Shown in pieces: positions 35,800-45,663 of a DNA stretch of 64,000 nucleotides. The notes under the pieces were generated by a model that had not been told where the DNA came from, ran no database searches, and saw nothing but the letters and a program-made list of their open reading frames with translations. The stretch covers positions 1,148,829 through 1,212,828 of the forward strand of contig NZ_SHKP01000004.1 in the NCBI RefSeq assembly GCF_004217215.1. The letters are read 5' to 3'. The position numbers and the translations under genes are program-made. Each line of letters opens with the position of its first letter. The first letter of the stretch is position 1. The DNA comes from Rivibacter subsaxonicus. GTDB lineage: Bacteria; Pseudomonadota; Gammaproteobacteria; Burkholderiales; Burkholderiaceae_C.

Positions 35800-38571
35800 A
35801 TGACCCGAATCGATCCCTGCGGCCGCCTCATCCGGGCGGCCGTTTTCGTTGCTGCCTTGCTCGGCCTCGCGGTTGCCCAGGCTCAGACCCAGGCCCAGGC
35901 CCAGGCCCAGGGCGCCACGCCGCTGCCGCCGGGCCTGCGACTCGTCGGCTCGGTCGAGGGCATCCGCGAGTACCGGCTCGACAACGGACTGCAGGTGCTG
36001 GTCGCGCCCGACGACTCCAAGCCCACGACCACCGTCAACCTGACCTACAGGGTCGGCTCGCGCCACGAGAACTACGGCGAGACCGGCATGGCGCACCTGC
36101 TCGAGCACCTGATCTTCAAGGGCACGCCGAAGCATCCCAACGTCTGGGCCGAGTTCGACAAGCGCGGCTTCCGCGCCAACGGCAGCACCTGGTTCGATCG
36201 CACCAACTACTTCGCCAGCTTCGCCGCCGGCGACGACAACCTGCGCTGGTTCCTGGCCTGGCATGCCGACGCGATGGTCAACAGCTTCATCGCGCAGAAG
36301 GATCTCGACTCCGAGATGACGGTGGTGCGCAACGAGATGGAGATGGGCGAGAACAACCCGACCCAGGTGAGCTACCAGCGCCTGCTGTCCTCGCTGTACG
36401 ACTGGCACAACTACGGCAACGACACGATCGGCAACCGCAGCGACGTCGAGAACGTCGACATCCGCCGGCTGCAGGCCTTCTACAGGCTGTACTACCAGCC
36501 GGACAACGCCACGCTGATCGTCACCGGCAAGTTCGATCCCGCCAGGACGCTGCGCTGGATCGGCGAGAGCTTCGGCAAGATCGCGCGACCCAAGCGCGCG
36601 TTGCCGCGGCTCTACACGGTCGAGCCGGTGCAGGATGGCGAGCGCTCGGTGCAGGTGCGACGGGTCGGCGGTACGCCGCTGCTGTTCGTCGGCTACCACG
36701 CGGTGGCGGGCTCGAACCCGGACTTCGCGGCGGTCGCCACGCTGGCCGAATTGCTGGCCGACGCGCCCTCGGGGCGGCTGCACAAGCGGTTGGTCGAGGC
36801 CAAGCTGGCGGCCTCGGTGGCGCCGGTGGCCTTCTCGTTGCACGACCCGGGCTGGTTCGGCTTCCTGGTGCAACTGGCGCCGGAACAGAAGCTCGAGCCG
36901 GCGCGCGAGGAACTGATCCGCACGCTCGAGACACTGGCCACCGAACCGATCACGGCCGAGGAACTGGCGCGCGCCAAGACCAAGGCGCGCAACGCCTGGG
37001 ACAAGGCCTTCGCCAACCCGGAAGGGGTCGGCGTCGCGCTGTCGGAGGCGATCGCGGCCGGCGACTGGCGCTTCTTCTTCCTCGACCGCGACCGGGTCGC
37101 CAAGCTGACGCTCGACGATGTCAACCGCGTCGCGAAGGCCTACCTGCTGGCATCCAACCGCAGCCTGGTGAGCTACCTGCCGACCGAGGCGCCGCAGCGC
37201 GCGCCGGCCCAGCCGGCGCTCGACATCGCGGCCCAGTTCAAGGGCTGGACGCCGGCGGCCGAGTTGGCGGCGGTCGAGGCCTTCGATCCGAGCCCGGCCA
37301 ACATCGACGCCCGCACCCAGCGCGCGCGCATCGAGCCCGGGCTGGAACTCGCGTTGCTGCCCAAGCCCACGCGTGGCAAGGTGGCCAGCGCCCAGCTGAC
37401 GCTGCGCTTCGGCAACGAGCAGAGCCTGAAGGGGCAGGGCGCGGTGCCGTCGATGCTGGCGGCGATGCTCGACAAGGGCAGCGCCACGCTGAGCCGCCAG
37501 CAGGTTGCCGACCGGCTCGACGCGCTGCGCACGCAGATGCGCATCGGCGGTGAAGACGGCGTCGTGACGGTGTCGCTGAACGCCGAGCGCGACACGCTGC
37601 CGCAGGCGATCGCGCTGGTGGCCGACCTGCTGCGCAACCCCAGCCTGCCGCCCGAGGCGCTGGAGGAACTGCGCGCCCAGAGCCTGGCCGCGATCGAGGA
37701 GCAGCGGCGCGAGCCCGAGGCGATGGTCAGCAACGCGGTCGAGCGCCATGGCAACCCCTACCCGCGCGGCGACGTTCGGCACGCCGCGAACTTCGACGAG
37801 CAGGTCGAGGACACGCGCGCGGTGACGGTCGAGGCGATGCGTCGCTTCCACCAGCGCTTCTACGGCGCGGGCCGCGCCGAGTTCAGCGCGGTCGGCGACT
37901 TCGACCCAGCCGCGGTGCGCCAGGCGCTGCAGGCCGGCTTCGGCGGCTGGGTCGGCAGCGAGCCCTACACCCGCGTGCCGCAGCCGCCGCACGCCGTGCC
38001 GCCGACCACGCTGATGCTGCCGGCACCCGACAAGCAGAACGCCTTCATGCTGCTGCGCCAGGCCGCGCTGCCAGTCAGCGACGGCCATCCCGACTACGCG
38101 GCGCTGATGGTCGCCAACCAGGTGATCGGTGGCGGCGGCACCTCGCGGCTGTGGAAGCGAATCCGCGAGACCGAGGGCCTGTCCTACGGCGTCGGCAGCC
38201 AGGTGCAGTGGAGCCAGCACGAGCCGAACTCGTCCTTCTACGGCTATGCCATCTTCGCGCCGCAGGTGCGGACCAAGGTCGAGGCGGCGTTCCGGCAGGA
38301 GCTCGAGCGCGCGCTGAAGTCCGGCTTCACGGCGGCCGAGGTCGACGAGGCGAAGAAGGGCCTGCTGAGCCAGCGCCGCCTGTCGCGCGCTCAGGACTCC
38401 GTGCTGGCCGGCGCGCTGGCGAACAACCTGAACCTCGGCCGCACCTACGCCACCTCGCAGAAGGTGGACGAGGCGCTGGCGGCGCTGACGCTGGAGCAGG
38501 CCAACGCGGCGCTGCGCAAGTACATCGACCCGAAGGCCTTCGTCTGGGGCTTCGGCGGCGACTTCAAGTAG
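35800..38571 (+). CDS. Secreted M16 family zinc metallopeptidase (two-unit)
   Basis: A 923-residue pitrilysin-type peptidase with a signal peptide (1-28) followed by a short Ala-Gln repeat (AQTQAQAQAQ). The first unit holds the inverted zinc motif HLLEH (His99, Glu102, His103) with a downstream Glu in VVRNEMEMGENNP. A second M16 unit (~430-900) lacks the motif and ends with GGGGTSRLWKRIRETEGLSYGV, as in family members where the second half closes the chamber. Likely a periplasmic peptide-degrading enzyme. ATG 35800 was chosen because it gives a normal signal peptide. Confidence 0.88.
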   Translation: MTRIDPCGRLIRAAVFVAALLGLAVAQAQTQAQAQAQGATPLPPGLRLVGSVEGIREYRLDNGLQVLVAPDDSKPTTTVNLTYRVGSRHENYGETGMAHLLEHLIFKGTPKHPNVWAEFDKRGFRANGSTWFDRTNYFASFAAGDDNLRWFLAWHADAMVNSFIAQKDLDSEMTVVRNEMEMGENNPTQVSYQRLLSSLYDWHNYGNDTIGNRSDVENVDIRRLQAFYRLYYQPDNATLIVTGKFDPARTLRWIGESFGKIARPKRALPRLYTVEPVQDGERSVQVRRVGGTPLLFVGYHAVAGSNPDFAAVATLAELLADAPSGRLHKRLVEAKLAASVAPVAFSLHDPGWFGFLVQLAPEQKLEPAREELIRTLETLATEPITAEELARAKTKARNAWDKAFANPEGVGVALSEAIAAGDWRFFFLDRDRVAKLTLDDVNRVAKAYLLASNRSLVSYLPTEAPQRAPAQPALDIAAQFKGWTPAAELAAVEAFDPSPANIDARTQRARIEPGLELALLPKPTRGKVASAQLTLRFGNEQSLKGQGAVPSMLAAMLDKGSATLSRQQVADRLDALRTQMRIGGEDGVVTVSLNAERDTLPQAIALVADLLRNPSLPPEALEELRAQSLAAIEEQRREPEAMVSNAVERHGNPYPRGDVRHAANFDEQVEDTRAVTVEAMRRFHQRFYGAGRAEFSAVGDFDPAAVRQALQAGFGGWVGSEPYTRVPQPPHAVPPTTLMLPAPDKQNAFMLLRQAALPVSDGHPDYAALMVANQVIGGGGTSRLWKRIRETEGLSYGVGSQVQWSQHEPNSSFYGYAIFAPQVRTKVEAAFRQELERALKSGFTAAEVDEAKKGLLSQRRLSRAQDSVLAGALANNLNLGRTYATSQKVDEALAALTLEQANAALRKYIDPKAFVWGFGGDFK

Positions 38572-38577
38572 CCCTCG

Positions 38578-39786
38578 TCAGGGCGGCGCGGCCCTGAACG
38601 GGCTGCGCTGCTCCAGTTCGTCGACGTAGGCCTCGATGCCCGCCCCCTCGCGCTCGAGGTAGCGCGCCACGGCATCGAAGAAGGCCGGCTGTGCCAGCCA
38701 ATGCAGCGAGCGGGTGCGCACCGGCATGAGCCCGCGCGCCATCTTGTGCTCGCCCTGCGCCCCGCCCTCGAAGCGGCTGTAGCCGTGCGCGATGCACCAG
38801 GCCAGCGGCTGGTAATAGCAGGCCTCGAAGTGCAGGCAGTTCACGTACTCGGTCGCGCCCCAGTAGCGGCCCCAGGCGACGCGTGAGGCCGGGTCGACCA
38901 CGATCAGCGAGCAGGCGATCGGCCGGCCGTCTCGCCGTGCGACGAAGAGCACGAGATGCTCGGCCATCGAGGTCGCGACCTGCGTGAAGAAGGCGCGCGT
39001 GAGGTAGGGCGTGCTGTGGTGCGCGCGGTAGGTGGCGCTGTAGCAGCGGTGAAAGAAGTCCCAGTCCGCCTTGTCGATCGAAGCGCCCGCCAACGTCTCG
39101 AAGACCACGCCGGCGCTGCTGACGTGGCGGCGCTCCTGGGCGATCTTGCGACGCTTGTCGCGCGACAGGCCCGCAAGGAACTCGTTGAAGTCGGCGTAGG
39201 GCGCCGGCACACGGTTCTGCCAGTGGAACTGCACGCTGCTGCGTTCGAGCCAGCCGGCCGCCAGCAGCGCGTCGCGGTCGGCCGCGTCGGTGAACAGCAG
39301 ATGGGCCGAAGACAGCTCCATCTGCCGCGCCAGCTGCGTGATGCCGAGCGCCAGCGCATGCCGCGCGGACTCGCTCGTGGCCAGCAGGCGGCTGCCGGGC
39401 ACCGGCGTGAACGGCACCGCACCGAGCAGCTTCGGGTAGTAGGGCTGGCCGGCTCGTTCGTAGGCCTCGGCCCAGGCCCAGTCGAAGACGTACTCGCCGT
39501 AGCTGTGGGTCTTGAGGTAGAGCGCGCAGGCGGCTTGCGGCAGCGCTTCGCCCTCGGCGTGCAGCGTCGCGAAGCGCGGCGTCCAGCCGCTGCGTTCGAC
39601 GGCACTGCCGGAGTCGTGCAGCGCCGCGAGAAAGGCATGGCGCAGGAAGGGCGTCGGCTCCGGACTCGAAGCCAGCAACGCGTCCCAGGCACCGGCGTCG
39701 ATCGCGTGCGGGCTGTCATGCAGCTGCAGCGACCATGCGGCCTCGCGCCGTGCCTCAGGCGCTACCATCGACCGCAACTTCTTCAT
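38578..39786 (-). CDS. FemAB/GNAT-like protein (DUF482, COG3146)
   Basis: A 402-residue protein of the peptidoglycan-biosynthesis-like N-acetyltransferase family. Segments seen across the family are TPFLRHAFLAALHDSG, LYLKTHSYGEYVFDWAWA, GLSRDKRRKIAQERR and FEGGAQGEHKMARGLMPV near the C-terminus. The two-lobed GNAT fold and the conserved KMARG region suggest acyl transfer, but no substrate is known. The start is uncertain: ATG 39786 has GGAG 4 bp upstream, while ATG 39768 would shorten it by six residues. It is divergent from nadE with only 11 bp between the starts. Confidence 0.75.
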   Translation of the reverse strand: MKKLRSMVAPEARREAAWSLQLHDSPHAIDAGAWDALLASSPEPTPFLRHAFLAALHDSGSAVERSGWTPRFATLHAEGEALPQAACALYLKTHSYGEYVFDWAWAEAYERAGQPYYPKLLGAVPFTPVPGSRLLATSESARHALALGITQLARQMELSSAHLLFTDAADRDALLAAGWLERSSVQFHWQNRVPAPYADFNEFLAGLSRDKRRKIAQERRHVSSAGVVFETLAGASIDKADWDFFHRCYSATYRAHHSTPYLTRAFFTQVATSMAEHLVLFVARRDGRPIACSLIVVDPASRVAWGRYWGATEYVNCLHFEACYYQPLAWCIAHGYSRFEGGAQGEHKMARGLMPVRTRSLHWLAQPAFFDAVARYLEREGAGIEAYVDELEQRSPFRAAPP

Positions 39787-39797
39787 TCGCTCCGCTC

Positions 39798-41483
39798 ATG
39801 TCCGCCTCTCCGGTGCTGCCGCTGGCACTGCTGCAATTCAACGCCACCGTCGGCGACGTGGACGGCAACGCCGCCCGCATCGTCGAACTCGCCCGCCAGG
39901 CCCACGCCGAGGGTGCAAGGCTCGTCGTCACGCCCGAACTCGCGCTGACCGGCTACCCGCCCGAGGACCTGTTGCTGCGCCCGGCCTTCATGCGCGCCTG
40001 CGAGGCGGCGGTCGACCGCATCGCGGCGGCATTGGCCGATCTCGGCGACCTGCACCTCGTGCTCGGCCATCCGCAATCGCTGGCGGAGGATGTTCGCACG
40101 CGTTCGCTGGCGGTGCAGCGGCGGGTCAATGCGGCCACGGTGATCCACCGCGGCGAGCTGCTCGGCAGCTATGCCAAGCGCGAGCTGCCGAACTATCAGG
40201 TGTTCGACGAGCGGCGCTATTTCGTCAGCGGCCGCGATGCCGGCCTGGGCCCGCTGGTGATCGAGGTGCAGGGCGTGCGCGCCGGCCTGCTGGTGTGCGA
40301 GGACGCCTGGTTCGACGAGCCCGGCGCCGCCGCCAAGGCCGCCGGCGCGCAGGCGCTGGTGGTGCTCAACGCCTCGCCGTTCCACCTGGGCAAGGCGCAG
40401 GAGCGCGAGGCGCGCATGGCCGAGCGCGCGCGCGCGCTGGCGCTGCCGCTGGGCTACGCGCATCTGGTCGGCGGGCAGGACGAGATCGTCTTCGACGGCG
40501 CCTCGTTCGTGGTCGACGCGCAGGGCGTGGTGCGGGCCCGCGCCGCGAGCTTCGACGAAGCGGTGCTGCAGGCTCGGGTTGGTGCCGACGGCGGCGTCGA
40601 TGGCGAAGTCGCCGCGCTGCCCGGCGAGGAGGCGCAGGCCTGGGGTGCGCTCGTCACCGGCGTGCGCGACTACCTCGGCAAGAACGGCTTTCCCGGCGCG
40701 ATCCTCGGCCTATCGGGTGGCATCGACTCGGCCCTGGTGCTGGCAGTGGCGGTCGACGCGCTCGGCGCCGACAAGGTACGCGCGGTGATGATGCCCTCGC
40801 GCTACACCGCCGACATCTCGTGGATCGACGCCCGCGAGATGGCGCGCCGGCTCGGCGTGCGCTACGACGAGATCGCCATCGGCCCGATGTTCGACGCCTT
40901 CCGCCAGAGCCTGGCGGCGGAGTTCGCCGGGCTGCCCGAGGACGCGACCGAGGAGAACATCCAGGCCCGCGTGCGCGGCACGCTGCTGATGGCGCTGTCC
41001 AACAAGAGCGGCCGCATCGTGCTGACCACCGGCAACAAGAGCGAGATGGCGACCGGCTACTGCACGCTCTACGGCGACATGGCGGGCGGCTTCGCGGTCA
41101 TCAAGGATGTCGCCAAGACCCTGGTCTTCCGGCTCGCCAACTGGCGCAACGCGCAGGCCGTCGCCGTCGGCCAGGAGCCTCCGATCCCCGAGCGCATCAT
41201 CACCCGCCCGCCCTCGGCCGAACTGCGCCCCGACCAGACCGACCAGGACAGCCTGCCGCCCTATGAGGTGCTCGACGCGATCCTGGCGCTCTACATGGAG
41301 GATGATCGCTCGATCGACGAGATCGTCGGCGCCGGCTTCGAGCGGGCGACGGTGGAGCGCGTGGCGCGGCTGATCCGTCTCAACGAGTACAAGCGGCGCC
41401 AGGCGCCGGTGGGCATCCGCATCACGCACCGGAGCTTCGGAAAGGATTGGCGCTATCCGATCACCTCGAAGTTCCGTGCTTAA
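39798..41483 (+). CDS. nadE: Glutamine-dependent NAD+ synthetase
   Basis: A 561-residue two-domain enzyme. The N-terminal nitrilase-type glutaminase has the Glu-Lys-Cys triad in VTPELALTGYPPEDL, GSYAKRELPNYQVFDERRYF and GLLVCEDAWF (Cys ~166); the C-terminal synthetase has the P-loop LGLSGGIDSALVLAVA (~305) and TTGNKSEMATGYCTLYGD. It amidates deamido-NAD with ammonia from glutamine. No Shine-Dalgarno is visible before ATG 39798. The PII gene follows 39 bp later, an arrangement that suggests nitrogen-linked control of NAD synthesis. Confidence 0.96.
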   Translation: MSASPVLPLALLQFNATVGDVDGNAARIVELARQAHAEGARLVVTPELALTGYPPEDLLLRPAFMRACEAAVDRIAAALADLGDLHLVLGHPQSLAEDVRTRSLAVQRRVNAATVIHRGELLGSYAKRELPNYQVFDERRYFVSGRDAGLGPLVIEVQGVRAGLLVCEDAWFDEPGAAAKAAGAQALVVLNASPFHLGKAQEREARMAERARALALPLGYAHLVGGQDEIVFDGASFVVDAQGVVRARAASFDEAVLQARVGADGGVDGEVAALPGEEAQAWGALVTGVRDYLGKNGFPGAILGLSGGIDSALVLAVAVDALGADKVRAVMMPSRYTADISWIDAREMARRLGVRYDEIAIGPMFDAFRQSLAAEFAGLPEDATEENIQARVRGTLLMALSNKSGRIVLTTGNKSEMATGYCTLYGDMAGGFAVIKDVAKTLVFRLANWRNAQAVAVGQEPPIPERIITRPPSAELRPDQTDQDSLPPYEVLDAILALYMEDDRSIDEIVGAGFERATVERVARLIRLNEYKRRQAPVGIRITHRSFGKDWRYPITSKFRA

Positions 41484-41861
<378 letters not shown>

Positions 41862-41886
41862 CTTCACTTCCGGCTTCGACAGCAAC

Positions 41887-41918
41887 ACGACGGCGGCCCG
41901 CGGGCCGCCGTCGTCGTT
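41887..41918 (+). terminator. Intrinsic terminator of nadE-glnB
   Basis: A perfect 14-bp palindrome (41887-41900 with 41901-41914) followed by CGTTTC. It ends exactly at the stop codon of the convergent LOG-family gene. Confidence 0.75.
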
Positions 41919-42515
41919 TCAGATCGCGCGGTAGTCGTCGGCGCCGGTGGCCCGGCGTGCGGCCTGCGCCAGCGCATCAAGCAGTCGCAGCGGATCGGTG
42001 TCGACCTGCAGCAGCGCGCGCACGGCACTCGAGACGAAACCCTCGGCCACGCTGCGATCCAGGAACTGCAGCAGCGGGTCGTAGTAGCCGCCGATGTTGA
42101 GCAGGCCGATCGGCTGGTCGTGGTAGCCGAGCTGGCGCCAGGTCCAGACCTCGAATAGTTCCTCGAAGGTGCCGATGCCGCCCGGCAGCGCAATGAAGGC
42201 ATCGGCCTGCTCGGCCATCAGCTGCTTGCGCTGGTGCATGGTCTCGACGACGCGCAGCTCGGTCAGGCCGCGGTGGCCGACCTCGCGCTCCATCAGCGCG
42301 CGCGGGATCACGCCGAGCACCGGCGCGCCGGCGGCCAGCGCCGCGTCGGCCACCTCGCCCATCAGGCCGACGTTGCCGCCGCCGTAGACCAGGCGCATGC
42401 CGAGCTCGCCGATCGTCGTGCCGAGCAGCCGAGCCGCCGCCGTGTAGGCCGGCCGCTCGCCGTGGCGCGAGCCGCAGTAGACGCAGATCGAGAGCCGCTC
42501 GGGATCGTGCTGCAT
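41919..42515 (-). CDS. LOG-family nucleoside 5'-monophosphate phosphoribohydrolase (TIGR00730)
   Basis: A 198-residue Rossmann-fold protein of the lysine-decarboxylase-like family. Hallmarks: [41 protein letters not shown], and the catalytic [20 protein letters not shown]. Family members cleave AMP or cytokinin riboside monophosphates to base and ribose 5-phosphate. ATG 42515 begins right at the conserved core; a longer start would add 18 unconserved residues. It follows dgkA by 5 bp on the minus strand. Confidence 0.88.
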   Translation of the reverse strand: MQHDPERLSICVYCGSRHGERPAYTAAARLLGTTIGELGMRLVYGGGNVGLMGEVADAALAAGAPVLGVIPRALMEREVGHRGLTELRVVETMHQRKQLMAEQADAFIALPGGIGTFEELFEVWTWRQLGYHDQPIGLLNIGGYYDPLLQFLDRSVAEGFVSSAVRALLQVDTDPLRLLDALAQAARRATGADDYRAI

Positions 42516-42520
42516 CGTGC

Positions 42521-42919
42521 TCAGCCGATGAAGCGATGCCACAGCGCCGCGGCCCAGATCGCGGCGCACAGCAGCAGCGACAGGAACACCGCGGCGCTGG
42601 CCAGGTCCTTGGCGCGCTTGGAGAGCTCGTGCAGGTCGAAGCTGACGCGGTCGATCGCGGCCTCGATGCCCGAGTTCAGCAGTTCGACGATCAGCACCAG
42701 CATCACCGAGCCGGCCAGCAGCGCCACCTCCACCCAGCCGCGGCCGAGCCAGACGGCGGCCGGCAGCATCAGCGTCGCGGCCCAGACCTCCTGGCGGAAG
42801 GCGCTCTCGCCACGATAGGCCAGGCGCAGGCCGTCGAGCGAATAGCCGGTGGCGCGCAGGATGCGATCGATGCCGGTGCGGCCCTTGAACGTGTTGCCGG
42901 CGGGCATGTTCTTGCTCAT
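42521..42919 (-). CDS. dgkA: Diacylglycerol kinase
   Basis: A 132-residue integral membrane kinase with three helices that recycles diacylglycerol to phosphatidic acid. The family motif [20 protein letters not shown] and the preceding [19 protein letters not shown] are clear. The N-terminal [22 protein letters not shown] is the amphipathic surface helix. Length matches E. coli DgkA (122). Together with pssA elsewhere in the window it serves phospholipid turnover. It lies between RDD and LOG genes. Confidence 0.93.
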   Translation of the reverse strand: MSKNMPAGNTFKGRTGIDRILRATGYSLDGLRLAYRGESAFRQEVWAATLMLPAAVWLGRGWVEVALLAGSVMLVLIVELLNSGIEAAIDRVSFDLHELSKRAKDLASAAVFLSLLLCAAIWAAALWHRFIG

Positions 42920-42971
42920 GGTGGCGCCGATGCTAGCCGCAGCCGATGACGGCGCGGCGCGGCCGGCGCCG

Positions 42972-43487
42972 TCAGCGCGGTTCATTGGTGGGGATCGCGC
43001 GCACCAGCCGGGTGCCGCACAGCTCGTCGTGCCAGAACTGGCGTTGAGGATGGGCAAAGGAGGCCAACGCATACACCAGGATGCCACCCAGCAGCGTGAG
43101 CCAGAGCGGGGCGCCGCCATGCCAGCCGGCGAGCCAGGCGATCGCCAGCGCGGGCAGGAACCAGATCCAGGCCGCGACGTAGCGCAGCAGGGCACGCGCC
43201 TGCGAGACAGGCCCGCCGTCGCGCGCGACCAGCCGCACCTGCCAGGTCTTCATCGCCAGCGTCTGGCCCGAATGCGACCAGAACCAGCCAAAGTAGATGC
43301 CGACCACGACGAACAGGAAGGCCTGAAACTCGTGCCGTCCCTGCAAGGCGTGGCGCTGCTGGGTCAGGGTGCCGAACAGGTAGCCGGCGATCATGACCAC
43401 GCCGAACAGCAGCACGCCCTCGTAGACGAAGGCCGCCATGCGACGGCGCAGGCTGGGCGTGGGGGGCAGGGGCTGGTGCTGGTTCAT
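42972..43487 (-). CDS. RDD family membrane protein
   Basis: A 171-residue protein with about four membrane helices and the RDD layout: SLRRRMAAFVYEGVLLFGV at the start (Arg and acidic residue of the first helix), SHSGQTLAMKTWQVRLVARDG in the middle, and FWHDELCGTRLV with the conserved Asp near the end. Function is unclear; some members act in sodium/proton exchange or membrane-protein assembly. It belongs to the minus-strand set with DUF3106, DUF3619 and the sigma factor. Confidence 0.85.
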   Translation of the reverse strand: MNQHQPLPPTPSLRRRMAAFVYEGVLLFGVVMIAGYLFGTLTQQRHALQGRHEFQAFLFVVVGIYFGWFWSHSGQTLAMKTWQVRLVARDGGPVSQARALLRYVAAWIWFLPALAIAWLAGWHGGAPLWLTLLGGILVYALASFAHPQRQFWHDELCGTRLVRAIPTNEPR

Positions 43488-43537
43488 CGCAGGACATCGG
43501 CAACAAGTCGGCCGCCGAAGGCGGCCGGGCGGCGGGT

Positions 43538-44413
43538 TCAGCGCTGCGTGGTGCCGGCCGCTCCGGGCGCGCTGGCGGCGCGCGCCTCGGCAACTGCACT
43601 CTGCGGCCCGCGCTGCGGCAGCAGCGTCTTGCGGTCGACGAACTCGGAAGTCGCCGCGATCTTGGGCATGCCGGCCTGCTGGTGCGAGGGGGGCGTCGGC
43701 GTCTGGGTGATCAACCGGGTGCTGGCGCCGGGCTTGGCCTGGACCACGGTCGGTGCCACCGTCTGCGGCTTGGCGGCTTGCTGCGGGTCCGGCACGGTGT
43801 TGACCTTGGGCCGCGTCTCGCCCGGGGGCAGGACGGGCCGGCGCTGGGGCGCTGCCACCGGCGCGGCGGCGCGCGCTCCCCCCGTCGTAGCCGTGCCCGC
43901 AGCCGACGCGGCCGGGCCTGCGGCGCGGGCGCCGACGGGTGGTCGCGCCGTGGTCGCGGCGGGTTTTTGCGCGGACTGGCTGGCCAGCTTGCGCCGTTGC
44001 TCCTCGGGCAGCGCCTGGTAGGCCTCCCAGCGGGCCTGGCGGTCCTCGGCGCTGAGTTGCTTGGCGCCCTGGTAGTTCAGGCGCGCCTGGCCACGCTCGG
44101 CCGGCGTCATGCGGGCCCACTCGGACATCCGGTCCTGGATGCGCTCGCGTTCGGCCGGACTCAACTGATCGAAGCGCGCCGCGACCTCGAGCCACTTCAG
44201 CTTGCGCTGGGCATCGATGCTGCCCCAGTCGCGCGCCAGGGGCGCCAGCGCGGTGCGCTGCTGGGGGCTCAGCGAGGCCCAGCTGGGGCCGGCCTCGGCC
44301 GCGGTGACGACAGGCGCAAGCTGGGCGAGCGCCAGCAGCAGCACGCAGCGGTGGAGCAGGGCATACAGGGTCGGCCGGCCGCGCCGGACAAGGAGCTTGG
44401 GTTCAGTCGCCAT
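43538..44413 (-). CDS. Secreted DUF3106 protein
   Basis: A 291-residue protein with an N-terminal signal/anchor (to about residue 39, TAAEA) and a DUF3106 domain with repeated short helices: WASLSPQQRTALAPLARDWGS, KWLEVAARFDQLSPAERERI and MTPAERGQARLNYQGAKQLS. The C-terminal half (~150-291) is a long Ala/Pro/Thr-rich low-complexity tail. The repeated L-(S/T)P-x-E-R pattern recalls CpxP/Spy-like proteins, suggesting periplasmic chaperone or sensory action; that is inference. Its start overlaps the DUF3619 gene by 11 bases. Confidence 0.8.
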   Translation of the reverse strand: MATEPKLLVRRGRPTLYALLHRCVLLLALAQLAPVVTAAEAGPSWASLSPQQRTALAPLARDWGSIDAQRKLKWLEVAARFDQLSPAERERIQDRMSEWARMTPAERGQARLNYQGAKQLSAEDRQARWEAYQALPEEQRRKLASQSAQKPAATTARPPVGARAAGPAASAAGTATTGGARAAAPVAAPQRRPVLPPGETRPKVNTVPDPQQAAKPQTVAPTVVQAKPGASTRLITQTPTPPSHQQAGMPKIAATSEFVDRKTLLPQRGPQSAVAEARAASAPGAAGTTQR

Positions 44414-44849
44414 GCGGGCTGCGCAGGAACTCGGCAAAACCGTCGTCGGCGTAGGCCGACGGCGGCAGGTCGTCGGTCAGCAGCGCGGAGTCGACCTCTG
44501 CGGCGGCGAACACCATGTCGTCGTCGGCCTGCATCTGGATCGTCACCAGCCCGACGGCCAGCGCCACCACCGGCAGCAAGGAGGCCAATCGCCACTGCCA
44601 GCTGGGGCCGCCGCCGAGCGCCAGGGTCGAACGCCCGGCCATCGCGACCATCGGCGCGGCCTGAGCCTGCGGCTGGCGGCCGAGCCGGGCACGCGAGAGC
44701 GCCTGCTCGCGCGCGAAACGCAGGCGCTCGCCCACGTCGTGCGGCAGCGCGGCCGTGCCGGCGTTGAGGTGCGCGGCCAGGCGCAGGCCGGCGCGCGCCT
44801 CGAGCGTCTCGCGCTCGTTCGGTAGCGTGGAGCGGACAAGCTGGTTCAT
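44403..44849 (-). CDS. DUF3619 membrane protein, candidate anti-sigma factor
   Basis: A 148-residue protein with a cytoplasmic N-terminal part of about 88 residues (ARAGLRLAAHLNAGTAALPHDV, RLRFAREQALSRAR), one membrane helix (~89-107, WRLASLLPVVALAVGLVTIQ) and a ~40-residue acidic outer part. Its start codon overlaps the sigma factor stop by four bases (44846-44849). Size, topology and coupling are those of anti-sigma factors, though no zinc motif is present. DUF3619 has no proven function to my knowledge. Confidence 0.78.
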   Translation of the reverse strand: MNQLVRSTLPNERETLEARAGLRLAAHLNAGTAALPHDVGERLRFAREQALSRARLGRQPQAQAAPMVAMAGRSTLALGGGPSWQWRLASLLPVVALAVGLVTIQMQADDDMVFAAAEVDSALLTDDLPPSAYADDGFAEFLRSPHGD

Positions 44850-45415
44850 AGCGTGATTCCCTTCGCCTTCAGTGCCTTGGCAAGCGCATGCACCGCCCGC
44901 GAGCAGTGTGTCTTGACACTGCCCTCGGAGCAGCCCATGGCCACGGCCGTCTCGGCGACGTCGAATTCTTCCCAGTAACGCAGCAGGAAGGCTTCGCGTT
45001 GACGCGCAGGCAACGCAGACACTTCGGATTCGATCGAAAGCAGGATTTGCGCCCGCTGCACCGCATCGGCTGCACTCTCGGCGCCGGTGCCATCGGCGCC
45101 GGCGACCGCCAGCGACTCGAGCAGGTCGAAGTCGCCATCGCCGTCTTCGGAATCGAAGTCCGACAGGCTCTGCATGACCGCGTTGCGCACCTTCTGGCGC
45201 CGGAACCAGTCCATCGTCGCGTTGGACAGGATGCGCTGGAACAGCAGCGGTAGTTCGGCGGCCGGCCGGTCGGCGTATTTCTCGGCCAGGCGAATCATCG
45301 AGTCCTGCACGATGTCGAGCGCGGAATCGTCGTCACGCACCGCGAAAACCGCTCGCTTGAAGGCCCGCTTCTCGACGCTCTTGAGAAAGTCGCTCAGTTC
45401 GGAGTCGGAAGCCAA
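44846..45415 (-). CDS. ECF-type RNA polymerase sigma factor
   Basis: A 189-residue sigma factor. Region 2 includes LSDFLKSVEKRAFKRAVFAV, DSALDIVQDSMIRLAEKYAD and LLFQRILSNATMDWFRRQK; region 4 includes LPARQREAFLLRYWEEFDVAETAVAMGCSEGSVKTH. An acidic linker (DFDSEDGDGDFD) separates them. No ATG or GTG starts near the family N-terminus; TTG 45415 gives LASDSELSDFLK and is my choice, though an upstream TTG at 45487 is possible. It is divergent from ilvB and heads the DUF3619-DUF3106-RDD set, suggesting a membrane-stress regulon whose signal is unknown. Confidence 0.85.
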   Translation of the reverse strand: MASDSELSDFLKSVEKRAFKRAVFAVRDDDSALDIVQDSMIRLAEKYADRPAAELPLLFQRILSNATMDWFRRQKVRNAVMQSLSDFDSEDGDGDFDLLESLAVAGADGTGAESAADAVQRAQILLSIESEVSALPARQREAFLLRYWEEFDVAETAVAMGCSEGSVKTHCSRAVHALAKALKAKGITL

Positions 45416-45663
45416 GAGGGACGCTGCGCTGGGTTGGCCGAGGCGGCGCGGATTATTGCACCGGCATCTCGCGGCGACTGCGGCCAAGGGAAAACGAGCG
45501 CTGCTGCATGCATAATGCTGCTTCGCACAAAGTATCGGGTCTTCCTCTGCCTTCCGACCCGGGAGGCCGAAACAGTTGATCGCACAGGTCCCACACCCGC
45601 CTCACGAGGGCGCGGAGAGGGGCACCGAAGGTTTTTCGTCAGAGACTAACCAAGAGGTTCTAC

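Noticed and set aside
45515-45649. Possible ilvB leader peptide (MLLRTKYRVFLCLPT...)
   Set aside because: It has few branched-chain codons, no run, its ATG overlaps the only -10-like box, and no clear terminator hairpin with a T-run follows.
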